64,000 nucleotides of DNA. It comes from Paenibacillus polysaccharolyticus. Lineage in GTDB: Bacteria > Bacillota > Bacilli > Paenibacillales > Paenibacillaceae. Location of the stretch: contig NZ_FMVM01000004.1 of NCBI RefSeq assembly GCF_900102085.1, positions 62,001 through 126,000 of the forward strand, read 5' to 3'. This document shows, one piece after another, positions 44,724 to 53,617 of this stretch (position 1 is its first letter; each line of letters starts with the position of its first letter). The translations under genes were made by a program, and so were the position numbers. The notes under the pieces are model-generated. The model saw only the letters and a program-made list of their open reading frames with translations, searched no databases and was not told the DNA's origin.

Positions 44724-45737
44724 ATGTTTCCCCTTTTTACCAAGGCGAGTGCCAAAATATACGGGTTGCTTGGGTTGTTCATTCTTATGTTGCTCGCTGC
44801 AACCGCCAGCATGATTCTGGGACGCACCCCGATTACGTTTCATATGTTGTGGGATGCGGTTCAGTCCTATGATGAAACATCAGTAGAGCATGTGGTGCTT
44901 CTGACAGAACGCTTACCACGCACCATTATTGCGGCTGTTGTAGGGGCAAGTTTGGCTGTTGCAGGCGGACTGATGCAGGCACTGACGCGTAATCCGCTGG
45001 CTTCCCCGAGTGTGTTCGGGATCAACGCAGGTGCAATTTTCTTTATTGTTATTGCTATTGTCGTATTGTCCGTGTCTTCGTTAACCACGATGATGTGGTT
45101 TGGATTTGCCGGAGCGGCAATCTCGGCAGCTATTGTATATGGTTTGGGTTCACTGGGGCGTGATGGTCTGACGCCAATCAAAATTGTATTAGCGGGTACC
45201 GCTATTTCAGCCTTGTTTGCCTCTTTTACGCAAGCGATTCTTGTTCTAGACGGCACGGGACTGCAGGATGTTCTGTTCTGGCTTGCCGGTTCGGTAAGTG
45301 GGCGAACACTAGAAATGCTGTATCCCGTTTTACCTTATATGGCGGTAGCCGCAGTGGTGTCGTTATTCATGGGGAGAGCTGTCAATTTGTTATTAACAGG
45401 GGATGACATTGCAAAAGGGATGGGGCAGAACGTACTACTGGTCAAAGTGATGATGGGAATCGTTACGGTAGTACTCGCGGGTGGTTCTGTAGCAGTTGCC
45501 GGTTCCATAGGTTTGGTGGGTCTGGTCGTACCACATATCATGCGTGCATTTGTTGGTAATGACTACCGCTGGCTTGTCCCGTATTGCTTCTTGGGTGGAG
45601 CGATATTGCTAATGTCAGCTGATGTCGTAGCAAGGCTTGTCATTATGCCGCAGGAAGTTCCACTGGGTGTAATGACGGCATTAATCGGCGGACCCTTCTT
45701 CATCTATATCGCCCGGAAGGGGGTGACGAAGATATGA
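44724..45737 (+). CDS. Ferric-siderophore ABC permease, FecCD family (1)
   Basis: 337 residues, about nine to ten membrane segments. Typical FecCD sequence 'RLPRTIIAAVVGASLAVAGG', 'LMQALTRNPLASPSVFGI' and the coupling helix region GSIGLVGLVVPHIMR. Pairs with the permease that follows; their genes overlap by 4 bp (ATGA). Confidence 0.95.
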   Translation: MFPLFTKASAKIYGLLGLFILMLLAATASMILGRTPITFHMLWDAVQSYDETSVEHVVLLTERLPRTIIAAVVGASLAVAGGLMQALTRNPLASPSVFGINAGAIFFIVIAIVVLSVSSLTTMMWFGFAGAAISAAIVYGLGSLGRDGLTPIKIVLAGTAISALFASFTQAILVLDGTGLQDVLFWLAGSVSGRTLEMLYPVLPYMAVAAVVSLFMGRAVNLLLTGDDIAKGMGQNVLLVKVMMGIVTVVLAGGSVAVAGSIGLVGLVVPHIMRAFVGNDYRWLVPYCFLGGAILLMSADVVARLVIMPQEVPLGVMTALIGGPFFIYIARKGVTKI

Positions 45738-46777
45738 GGAAGATGCTGACGTATCGGAATAAAAAAGATACTGTTTCCATTCAAGTGGAACGTAAGTCCG
45801 TGATGGTTATCGCTGTATGTGTCCTTCTGTTTCTGGTAGCAGGGGTAGTCGGAACAAGCTTAGGCAGTGACTTTATTTCTCCACTGGACGTCCTTCGCAC
45901 CATCTTTGGACTGAATGAAGGAGAGCATGATTTCGTCGTGCTGACACTCAGGCTTCCACGTGTGTTGTTATCTCTGTTTGTCGGGGCCGCACTGGGAATG
46001 TCGGGTGCACTGCTCCAGGGAATTATCCGTAATCCACTTGCCTCACCTGATGTCATCGGTATAACTGGTGGTGCTGCAGTGGCAGCTGTAGGATTTGTAA
46101 CATTACTGGGTGGAGCCGTAAGCATTAAATTGCTACCACTCTTTGCGGTCATGGGTGCGATGGTCACAGCATTCATCATTTATATCTTGGCCTGGAAAAA
46201 AGGAGTCAGTCCGATCCGGCTGGTGCTGATCGGTATAGGCGTATCGGCTATAACGGGCGCTGGCACGACCTTTATGTTGATTTTAAGCCCGTTCTATACA
46301 GCAAGTCAGGCTTATATCTGGCTAACTGGCAGCATCTATGGAGCCACATGGACAGATATTCGGACGATATTACCTGTGATTATCATCGTCCTGCCCCTCG
46401 CCATGTGGTTTGGTCGCAGTTTGAATGCACAGGAGTTCGGAGATGACCTTGCCACAGGGCTTGGCGTTACGGTGCAGTGGCATCGATCTGCCTTGTTATT
46501 ATGCAGTGTGCTTCTCGCCGGGATTGCGGTGTCTGTCGCAGGTACGATTGGCTTTGTGGGTTTAATTGCTCCTCATATTGCACGAAAACTGGTAGGGCGG
46601 ATGTTTGGCAGTTTGCTGCTGGTATCCGGCTTTGTAGGTGCTTTATTGGTATGTACAGCCGATCTCATTGCCCGAACAGTATTTCTGCCGCTGGATATCC
46701 CTGCAGGCGTATTTACCGCAGGTATTGGAGCACCGTTTTTTCTGTATCTATTATTTAAGAATCGAAACCATTATTGA
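45734..46777 (+). CDS. Ferric-siderophore ABC permease, FecCD family (2)
   Basis: 347 residues with the same FecCD pattern as its neighbour ('RLPRVLLSLFVGAALGMSGA', 'IIRNPLASPDVIGI', GTIGFVGLIAPHIARKL). A basic N-terminal tail of about 25 residues precedes the first membrane segment. The two permeases form a heterodimer; the ATPase gene starts 13 bp later. Confidence 0.95.
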   Translation: MRKMLTYRNKKDTVSIQVERKSVMVIAVCVLLFLVAGVVGTSLGSDFISPLDVLRTIFGLNEGEHDFVVLTLRLPRVLLSLFVGAALGMSGALLQGIIRNPLASPDVIGITGGAAVAAVGFVTLLGGAVSIKLLPLFAVMGAMVTAFIIYILAWKKGVSPIRLVLIGIGVSAITGAGTTFMLILSPFYTASQAYIWLTGSIYGATWTDIRTILPVIIIVLPLAMWFGRSLNAQEFGDDLATGLGVTVQWHRSALLLCSVLLAGIAVSVAGTIGFVGLIAPHIARKLVGRMFGSLLLVSGFVGALLVCTADLIARTVFLPLDIPAGVFTAGIGAPFFLYLLFKNRNHY

Positions 46778-46790
46778 GGAGGAGAGAGCC

Positions 46791-47615
46791 GTGAGTATTC
46801 TGGAAGCCAAGGAGCTTACCATCTCCTATGGAGCAGATCCGATTATTGAAAACCTGAACCTGACCATTCCGAAGGGAGAGATTACAGTCCTGATCGGCAG
46901 TAACGGTTGCGGCAAATCGACGCTGCTACGTACGATGGCAAGACTGCTGAAGTCCAGCTCAGGCACTGTGCTACTGGATGGTGAGGAGATTGCAAAGCTA
47001 CCCACCAAAGAAATCTCAAGACGCATGTCTATTCTGCCCCAAGGACCGACGGCACCGGAAGGTTTGACCGTGAATCAGCTGGTTCGCCAAGGACGCTATC
47101 CTCATCAGACATGGCTTAAACAATGGTCGCGTGAGGATGAGCGCATGGTTGAACTGGCTCTTGCATCCACACATCTGACAGAACTTGCAGATCGTCCTGT
47201 TGATGCGTTATCCGGTGGTCAGCGTCAACGCGCATGGATCGCGATGACCTTGGCACAAGGTACAGAAACATTGCTGCTGGACGAGCCTACAACGTATCTG
47301 GATATGACACATCAGATTGATATTCTGGATCTGCTGTTTGAATTAAATGAACGGGAAGGGCGTACCATCGTGATGGTGCTTCACGACCTGAATCTGGCTT
47401 GTCGATACGCACATCATATCGTTGCAGTGCACAACAAGTCCATCTACGCAGAGGGCAAACCGGAGGATATTATTACTCGTGATCTCGTACGAAACGTTTT
47501 TCAGATGGAGTGTGACATTGCTGTAGATCCGTTATTCGGTACACCCACCTGTATCCCGCACGGAAGAGGCAGGAAGCTGCATGAAACGCAGCAACGTTAT
47601 ACACAGATGGCTTGA
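46791..47615 (+). CDS. Ferric-siderophore ABC transporter, ATP-binding subunit
   Basis: 274 residues. Walker A GSNGCGKST (about 35-43), Q-loop 'ILPQGPTAPEGLTVNQLV', signature LSGGQRQRAW, Walker B TLLLDEPTTYLD and the switch His in VLHDLN. The frame is open much further upstream, but GAGGAGGAG 8 nt before GTG 46791 gives the family start VSILEAKELTISYG. Having a dedicated ATPase sets this importer apart from the ABC sugar system in the same window. Confidence 0.95.
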   Translation: MSILEAKELTISYGADPIIENLNLTIPKGEITVLIGSNGCGKSTLLRTMARLLKSSSGTVLLDGEEIAKLPTKEISRRMSILPQGPTAPEGLTVNQLVRQGRYPHQTWLKQWSREDERMVELALASTHLTELADRPVDALSGGQRQRAWIAMTLAQGTETLLLDEPTTYLDMTHQIDILDLLFELNEREGRTIVMVLHDLNLACRYAHHIVAVHNKSIYAEGKPEDIITRDLVRNVFQMECDIAVDPLFGTPTCIPHGRGRKLHETQQRYTQMA

Positions 47616-47985
47616 TAAACAAGAGCTTCGAGGCACCTGTTGGTCAAAAATACCCGCAATGCTGAATCGGTACGTTTGCTTTGCCTTTTTTGGCAAATGA
47701 TACGATTCTTATAGCATCATGGACACAGGCGTATACGTCATGTTCTTACGGCCATCCACCCCCAAAATTATTCCTCAGTACCATCAATTTATTGTCATGG
47801 GGATAACGAAACAGGCAAGCAGAGGATTTGGAAACTCCATAGCTTGCCTTGTTTGTTATGCCTAAGTATGCCAATACTCTACGATTACAATGCCAATACC
47901 CTTCTGAAATAAAGATATTTTTTCCTTAAAAGTTTCATATTGACAACGGGTGAATAATTACCATAAAATAGATTTTGTGTGATAC
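47616..47985. other. Spacer between siderophore import and biosynthesis operons
   Basis: About 370 bases with no gene. It contains the probable terminator at 47809-47860 and the promoter of the biosynthetic operon, with the Fur box at its right edge. Confidence 0.5.
47809..47860 (+). terminator. Probable terminator of the importer operon
   Basis: Stem AAACAGGCAAGC / GCTTGCCTTGTTT with one bulge and an inner GGA..TCC helix, T-rich tail. It lies nearly 200 bp after the ATPase stop codon. Confidence 0.6.
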
Positions 47986-48000
47986 TGATAATCATTATCA
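47986..48000. promoter_or_regulatory. Perfect Fur box of the siderophore biosynthesis operon
   Basis: TGATAATCATTATCA is an exact match to the Bacillus 7-1-7 Fur consensus, 28 bp ahead of the first biosynthetic gene. It shows directly that the operon is under iron control. Confidence 0.93.
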
Positions 48001-48028
48001 ATAAAATCAACCGATAGGAAGGTCGGAT

Positions 48029-49051
48029 ATGAATTTACTTCGTTCCAAATGTTCCGTATTTCCAGAAGGTTTTGAGAATCTACAAAATCGGCTGATTCTG
48101 AACAAAGCAAGAGAGATGGGGATTGGCTGCGAGTTGCTAGTGGATGGTTGTGAGGATTTTCTAAAACTGTCCTTGGAGCACAAACAGATCATCATTAACA
48201 AAACGAGAACTCACCGGCTACCGCTGATCGCTGGACTGCTTGCCAAGAATAAACAGGCATGTAATCGGATCCTGCATGAACAGGGGATGCCAGTTCCTCC
48301 TCATATCGTTGTAGCGGCCATGGGAGAAGAGGCCGAAGTTTTCCTTCATCAATACAGTTCCATCGTAGTCAAACCGCTGGATTCGAGCAGCAGTCAGGGG
48401 GTTACGCTGGATGTACGCACCGCTACTGAGTTGGAAGCGGCAATTCATCTCGCAACCCAATATGGCAGTAGCATTCTGCTACAACAATATGTCATTGGAA
48501 CCGACTACCGGGTGTTAATTATCAACGAACAGGTAGCGGCGGTTAACCAATACCGTCCTGTGTATGTGACGGGTAACGGCAGTTCGTCTGTCCGTGAACG
48601 GATTGAAATGCTGAACCGGAACCGCATGCAGGACACAGAGATCGGTATGTACGAAGCTTTCCCCGCGATTGACCTAGACAATACTCATCTGCTGGATACA
48701 TTGCGTAAGCAAGGACTTGCTTTGAATGACGTGTCTCCTGTGGATCGGGAGATTGAACTGTATGACCTCCGTAATTCGGCGGCCGGAAAGATCAGTGAAT
48801 TTTACAGGGATTGTACGGATGACATTCACCCGGAGAATACCCGCATGATGATACAGGCAGCCCGAGCGCTCCAGATTGACGTTGCAGGTATCGATGTTCG
48901 CTGTAAGGACATTCGAGTACCTATTACAACCGAACAGGGCGGTATTCTGGAGGTCAACGCCTTGCCAGATCTCACTCACCATGTATATCCACATGGCGGC
49001 ACGACACGAGACGTTGTTCGGCAGTATCTGGAATATCTCAGTCAGAGTTAG
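48029..49051 (+). CDS. ATP-grasp ligase of the siderophore operon
   Basis: 340 residues, cytoplasmic. ATP-grasp fold: 'IVVKPLDSSSSQGVTLDV' carries the ATP-lysine and Ser-rich lid, 'SILLQQYVIGTDYRVLIIN' is the second nucleotide segment, and 'GGILEVNALPDLTHHVYPHG' contains the Mg-binding Glu and Asn. The closest recognisable relatives are cyanophycin-synthetase-like and amino-acid ligase ATP-grasp domains, which join a carboxylate to an amine. It is the first gene behind the perfect Fur box and has no counterpart in sbn clusters. Its substrate (perhaps a diamino acid or citryl intermediate) is inferred only. Confidence 0.8.
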   Translation: MNLLRSKCSVFPEGFENLQNRLILNKAREMGIGCELLVDGCEDFLKLSLEHKQIIINKTRTHRLPLIAGLLAKNKQACNRILHEQGMPVPPHIVVAAMGEEAEVFLHQYSSIVVKPLDSSSSQGVTLDVRTATELEAAIHLATQYGSSILLQQYVIGTDYRVLIINEQVAAVNQYRPVYVTGNGSSSVRERIEMLNRNRMQDTEIGMYEAFPAIDLDNTHLLDTLRKQGLALNDVSPVDREIELYDLRNSAAGKISEFYRDCTDDIHPENTRMMIQAARALQIDVAGIDVRCKDIRVPITTEQGGILEVNALPDLTHHVYPHGGTTRDVVRQYLEYLSQS

Positions 49052-49123
49052 CGCTTAGCATTATTCAATAACGAATGTACAGGCAATTGGGCCTGAATCG
49101 ATGATAAGGAGCGTTAGAGAGTT

Positions 49124-50479
49124 ATGTCAGTAGAGGTTCAGACGGAATACCTGAAGCTTCAGAACGAAAAGGAGTCCAACGCACGAGCGTACCCACGGCA
49201 TTTCCCGCTCGTCATCAGCAAAGCTCAAGGCATCAAGATCACGGATACGGAAGGCCGTGAGTATTACGATTGCTTGGCAGGTGCGGGGACACTCGCGCTT
49301 GGACATAACCATGAATCAGTCATTGGTGCTATTCGGGATGTTCTGGATCAGCAGATTCCATTACATACACTCGATTTGGCGACACCACTTAAGCTTTCGT
49401 TTATGCAAGAGATATTCTCTTTACTGCCCGAAGAGATGCGGGATACATCCAAAATCCAGTTCTGCGGTCCAACGGGGGCGGATGCGGTCGAGGCCGCAAT
49501 TAAACTGGTTAAGCATGCCACAGGCGGGAAGTCCATTCTGGCTTTCCAAGGTGGATATCACGGTTCAACCCAAGCGACGATGTCCATGAGCGGCAATTTG
49601 AGTAAAAAGAAAAACCTGCAAAGTCTCCTGCCGGATGTACATTTCTTGCCATTTCCTTATGAATATCGTTGTCCGTTTGGGGTTGGTGAAGGCATGACCG
49701 CCCGATTAAGTGCACAGTATATCGAGAATTTACTGGATGATTGCGAGAGCGGAATAGCTGCACCGTGCGGAGTGATCGTAGAAACGGTACAGGGCGAGGG
49801 TGGAGCGATTCCTGCAGATATTGGGTGGCTGAAAGAGTTACGCCGAATTACTGCGGAACGAAATATTCCGCTCATTATTGACGAAGTGCAGACTGGCATT
49901 GCACGTACGGGGCGGATGTTTTCGTTTGAACATGCGGGCATTGTGCCTGATGTCATTATTTGCTCCAAAGCCGTAGGTGGCAGTCTTCCCATGTCGGTTG
50001 TGATCTATAAGGAGGAGCTGGATCAGTGGAAACCCGGTGCGCATACGGGCACATTTCGTGGCAATCAGCTGGCCATGGCAGCAGGTCTAGCCACGCTCCG
50101 TTATATTCGGGAGCAGAATGTGATGCAGAACGTGCATCTGCGTAGTGAGCAGTTCATGGCAAGGTTACAGGCGATGAAAAGCCGTTTTGCCGAAATTGGC
50201 GATGTTCGTGGCCGCGGGCTAATGATCGGTGTTGAAGTGGTTAACCCGCAAGGGGGCAAGGACCGTCTTGGACATTTTCTACAGCACGGTGAACTAGCGT
50301 CTGTCATTCAGCAGCAATGTTTCCGTAATGGACTCATTGTGGAAGTCGGCGGACGTCATTCTGCGGTTGTGCGTTTCTTGCCGCCGCTGAATATTACGGA
50401 GAAGGAAGCAGGCGAGGTACTGGCGATCTTTGAACAATCGGTATCGGAAGCCATTGCAATAACGGCAGCTTTATGCTGA
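49124..50479 (+). CDS. dat: L-2,4-diaminobutyrate:2-oxoglutarate aminotransferase
   Basis: 451 residues, class-III PLP aminotransferase. The PLP lysine lies in ICSKAVGG, with 'IIDEVQTGIARTGRMFSFEH' before it. 'RAYPRHFPLVISKAQGIKIT', 'DCLAGAGTLALGHNH' and 'IQFCGPTGADAVEAAIKL' match RhbA/Dat/EctB-like diaminobutyrate aminotransferases. In the synthetic direction it makes L-diaminobutyrate from aspartate semialdehyde and glutamate, releasing 2-oxoglutarate. Rhizobactin-type clusters use RhbA together with a decarboxylase; here a LysA-like decarboxylase lies downstream. AAGGAGCG upstream of ATG 49124. Its stop overlaps the MFS gene start by 7 bp. Confidence 0.9.
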   Translation: MSVEVQTEYLKLQNEKESNARAYPRHFPLVISKAQGIKITDTEGREYYDCLAGAGTLALGHNHESVIGAIRDVLDQQIPLHTLDLATPLKLSFMQEIFSLLPEEMRDTSKIQFCGPTGADAVEAAIKLVKHATGGKSILAFQGGYHGSTQATMSMSGNLSKKKNLQSLLPDVHFLPFPYEYRCPFGVGEGMTARLSAQYIENLLDDCESGIAAPCGVIVETVQGEGGAIPADIGWLKELRRITAERNIPLIIDEVQTGIARTGRMFSFEHAGIVPDVIICSKAVGGSLPMSVVIYKEELDQWKPGAHTGTFRGNQLAMAAGLATLRYIREQNVMQNVHLRSEQFMARLQAMKSRFAEIGDVRGRGLMIGVEVVNPQGGKDRLGHFLQHGELASVIQQQCFRNGLIVEVGGRHSAVVRFLPPLNITEKEAGEVLAIFEQSVSEAIAITAALC

Positions 50480-51927
50480 GTGTATCACTGCTTCGGCGGC
50501 ATGCGGTTTTACTTGCCATTCTGCTGGGAGCCTTCACGCTTGTGCTTACCAACAGTGCCTTTAACCTGCTGCTTCCGTATTTTATCGAATATTATGACAT
50601 TTCCGCCACGGCGGGCGGCTGGATCATTGCCCTGTATATGCTCGCCATGACATTAACGATGCCGCTGGCTTCCCTGGTCGTAGATCGGCTGGGACGTAAG
50701 CGGACTTATATGCTCGGTATTTGCATCTATGGGGTATTTTCGGTGCTCGGAGCATTGCTCCATTCCTATATTGAAGTATTGCTACTTGTAAGGTTCATGC
50801 ATGGTGTGGCAGCTGGCCTGATGATTCCTTTATCCCTTGTGTTGCTGTTCGATGTCTACGGCCCGGAGGTTCGAGGACGCATTACGGGTGCATGGGGACT
50901 GCTGCTGATGCTAGCTCCTGCGGCTGGACCGACCCTTGGCGGATTTATCATTCAGTATGGAAGGCTGGAGATGCTGTTCTGGCTGAATGTACCCTTGGCT
51001 GTTTTTTCATTGATCGGCTGTGGACGAGTGATTCAAGCCTACACACCTGCTCGCAGGAAAAAGTGGCATCCATCCAGTGTGATGCGGCTTGTTAGCGCAG
51101 TGGGGGCACTCAGTCTGGGCGTACAGGTGTACGCCAGCCCGGGAGTAGCGCCATGGATACCCTGGGCAATAATTGCCCTTGGTGTGGTGTTACTTGTTCG
51201 CTTTATCCAGGTTGAAAATACACGTGATGAACCGCTGATCCGTTATTCGTTACTGCGGAGAAAAGGTGTATTTCCTCTTACCGTTCTGATCTCCACGATC
51301 CAGGATTGTGTCATGTTTGGCGTGATTTTTGCGCTTCCCCTGCTTTTTCAGGAGGTATTTCAGTTGTCTCCGGCGCTTTCCGGTGTCTTGTTCATTCCGC
51401 TCTCCATCTCCACGAGTCTGTTCATGTGGGTCGGAGGAAACTTGCTGGATCGCGGGCGGTCACTTCAGTTTATTGCTTGGGGCACATTGCTGGTATCGAT
51501 ATCTATTCTGACGTTTGCCTTTCTGCCCATGGAGGCGTCCATATGGATCATCGGGGTGCTCATGGCGTGCCGGGGCATTGGCGTAGGCCTGTCCGGTATG
51601 AGCATTTCTGCAATTGGACTGCAGGCATTACCTGAGGAAGACATGCATGAAGGATCGGTGCTGTCCACAACGATTGAACGACTGGCTTCATCGTTTGCAG
51701 TCATGGGCATGACGCTGTATTACGATATGCGCTGGCAATGGCTCGCCGAACATGGAAGATCGATTGAGTTAGCGAAATGGGGAGCCGTTAAAGAAATATG
51801 CGTAGGTCTTGGTTGTGCCATTCTGCTGACGTTACCTCTAGTCTTACTTATAACTCGAAAGAAGGTTGGCTTCATTGTTCAAAATGGAAAACAAACTCCG
51901 GTCCAAGGCGGAGCAACAGGCCGATGA
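50473..51927 (+). CDS. MFS exporter, DHA2-like, probable siderophore efflux (SbnD position)
   Basis: 484 residues with about 14 membrane segments. Motif A appears as 'LASLVVDRLGRKRTYMLG' and motif C-like 'GLLLMLAPAAGPTLGGFI' is that of drug/H+ antiporters. Placed between the aminotransferase and the first NIS synthetase genes, as sbnD is in staphyloferrin B clusters, so siderophore export is the natural role (inference). Overlaps dat by 7 bp and runs over the start of the next gene by about 44 bp. Confidence 0.88.
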   Translation: MLSVSLLRRHAVLLAILLGAFTLVLTNSAFNLLLPYFIEYYDISATAGGWIIALYMLAMTLTMPLASLVVDRLGRKRTYMLGICIYGVFSVLGALLHSYIEVLLLVRFMHGVAAGLMIPLSLVLLFDVYGPEVRGRITGAWGLLLMLAPAAGPTLGGFIIQYGRLEMLFWLNVPLAVFSLIGCGRVIQAYTPARRKKWHPSSVMRLVSAVGALSLGVQVYASPGVAPWIPWAIIALGVVLLVRFIQVENTRDEPLIRYSLLRRKGVFPLTVLISTIQDCVMFGVIFALPLLFQEVFQLSPALSGVLFIPLSISTSLFMWVGGNLLDRGRSLQFIAWGTLLVSISILTFAFLPMEASIWIIGVLMACRGIGVGLSGMSISAIGLQALPEEDMHEGSVLSTTIERLASSFAVMGMTLYYDMRWQWLAEHGRSIELAKWGAVKEICVGLGCAILLTLPLVLLITRKKVGFIVQNGKQTPVQGGATGR

Positions 51928-53617
51928 GCATTCCTGCAAGTTGCTACTGAACTGTTATATCCGTGAGCTTGGGCCGAAAAAAGCTGAACATATGCAGCTT
52001 AACCCGGATACGCTGACGTATACGATTGCTTTTCCAACCAGCCGTGTAAGCGTGATGGGGTTGCTATCCTACTACTCGGCGATGGGGGAGCATGAATATC
52101 TCAGCATGAACTGGAATGGACAAGCCGTGCATAGCCGGGATCTGGTACGCTGGATCGCTTCTGAAATTAGTGGAGATCAAGGTCGGGGAGCCGAACGCGT
52201 TCGTGAATTTACTCAAAAAGTGGAGAACAGTGTGGCTAACATGACCTTGTACATGGAGCAGGCGTCCGATCTCGAGATATATGACTATATTACCTCTGAA
52301 CAATCCCTGCTGTACGGTCACCCGTTTCATCCTTTTCCGAAAAACTCCAAAGGTTTTACTGCCACGGATGTACAGCGATACAGTCCAGAACTTCGAACCT
52401 CATTTCAGCTCTGTTACATCGCCGTAAGGCAGGATGTGTATACAGAGGAATGGGTACAACATGCAGACAAAATGGATCTGCATCAGCTTCTGGGAAGCCA
52501 TGAATGGTCTGTCTCCAAAGAAAAGCTGGCCATGTATGGGATTGTGCCAATCCATCCGTGGCAGTATGCGTATATCTCCGGTCTGGACGAGGTGCAGTCC
52601 TATATCGTTGAAGAAAAGATATTATTGCTCGGCCAGGCAGGGCCCCTTGCCTATCCGACTTCTTCCGTACGTACAGTATACATTCCGGACTGGAACTGCA
52701 ACATCAAGCTGTCGCTGCATATGCAGATTACGAATATGATTCGCACCAATAGTGCCGAGCAGATGCGGCGGACACTGGATGCGTCCAACTATGTGTGGCA
52801 ACAGGGCTGTTTCGAAGCGGAGCCTTGTACCCATATCGCATATGAGACAGGTGTAGCGACATGTAAGTTTGAGGACGAAGAACTTACCCGACTATTCACC
52901 GTTGCTTATCGTCCGATTGAGTTCGACGTTGCGAGTACCTATGTATTGTCCAGTCTGGTGGAGTCGCCGTTGCCAGGAGCACCCTCCCGCTTAGTGACCA
53001 TGCTGTGTGGTAGACAGGATGATGCCGATATCGTTGATCGTGACAAGGTAGAGCAGTGGCTGTCACGATACTTGGACTGTTCACTGTTGCCGCTTGTGCG
53101 GGCGGCTGGAGAGAAAGGCATTCATTTTGAAGCCCATTTGCAGAATACGTTAGTGACGCTGGAGCAGGGCATGCCGGTTGCTTTTATCGTACGTGATCTG
53201 GAAGGGGTCAGTGTAGATGAGCAGCTAGTGGATGGATGGCAGCGGCATGAGCAGAGGGAGATTCTAAGTTCAAAAGTGTCCGAGCTGTTACGTTATTCGC
53301 GTGAGAAGGCATGGGCGCGAACCTCGTATTATTTTATCGTGAACCATCTGGGATCGTTAATTCATGTATTGGCTCGGGATGTGAACGTATCGGAGGAATA
53401 CTTCTGGATGCAGGTGCGTGAGGTGCTTCAGAAAGAATTAGCACGAACAGGTAACGCTTATGTGGAGCATCTGCTGACTGCAGACGCTTTTCTGGCCAAA
53501 CAAAATCTGGTGAGTTGTCTCACGGGCATTAGTCAAACTCCGGCTTATGTGCCGGTAGGTAACGTCATGAAACGTTTAGGGAGTGAAGCACGTGAGATTC
53601 GTGGAAATCGGCAATGA
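51884..53617 (+). CDS. NIS siderophore synthetase (IucA/IucC family), SbnE-like position
   Basis: 577 residues. NIS synthetases adenylate a carboxylate (commonly citrate) and couple it to an amine or alcohol. Family motifs are complete: YGHPFHPFPKNSKGF (about 145-159), VPIHPWQYAY (about 220-229), 'HFEAHLQNTLV' (about 413) and 'RDLEGV'. The C-terminal FhuF-like part is intact. Start is uncertain: TTG 51875 has AGAAGG at 9 nt, ATG 51884 is the first ATG; both lie inside the MFS gene. By order after the exporter gene it corresponds to SbnE, which in staphyloferrin B assembly joins citrate to the diamino acid. That equivalence is by synteny only. Confidence 0.92.
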   Translation: MENKLRSKAEQQADEHSCKLLLNCYIRELGPKKAEHMQLNPDTLTYTIAFPTSRVSVMGLLSYYSAMGEHEYLSMNWNGQAVHSRDLVRWIASEISGDQGRGAERVREFTQKVENSVANMTLYMEQASDLEIYDYITSEQSLLYGHPFHPFPKNSKGFTATDVQRYSPELRTSFQLCYIAVRQDVYTEEWVQHADKMDLHQLLGSHEWSVSKEKLAMYGIVPIHPWQYAYISGLDEVQSYIVEEKILLLGQAGPLAYPTSSVRTVYIPDWNCNIKLSLHMQITNMIRTNSAEQMRRTLDASNYVWQQGCFEAEPCTHIAYETGVATCKFEDEELTRLFTVAYRPIEFDVASTYVLSSLVESPLPGAPSRLVTMLCGRQDDADIVDRDKVEQWLSRYLDCSLLPLVRAAGEKGIHFEAHLQNTLVTLEQGMPVAFIVRDLEGVSVDEQLVDGWQRHEQREILSSKVSELLRYSREKAWARTSYYFIVNHLGSLIHVLARDVNVSEEYFWMQVREVLQKELARTGNAYVEHLLTADAFLAKQNLVSCLTGISQTPAYVPVGNVMKRLGSEAREIRGNRQ

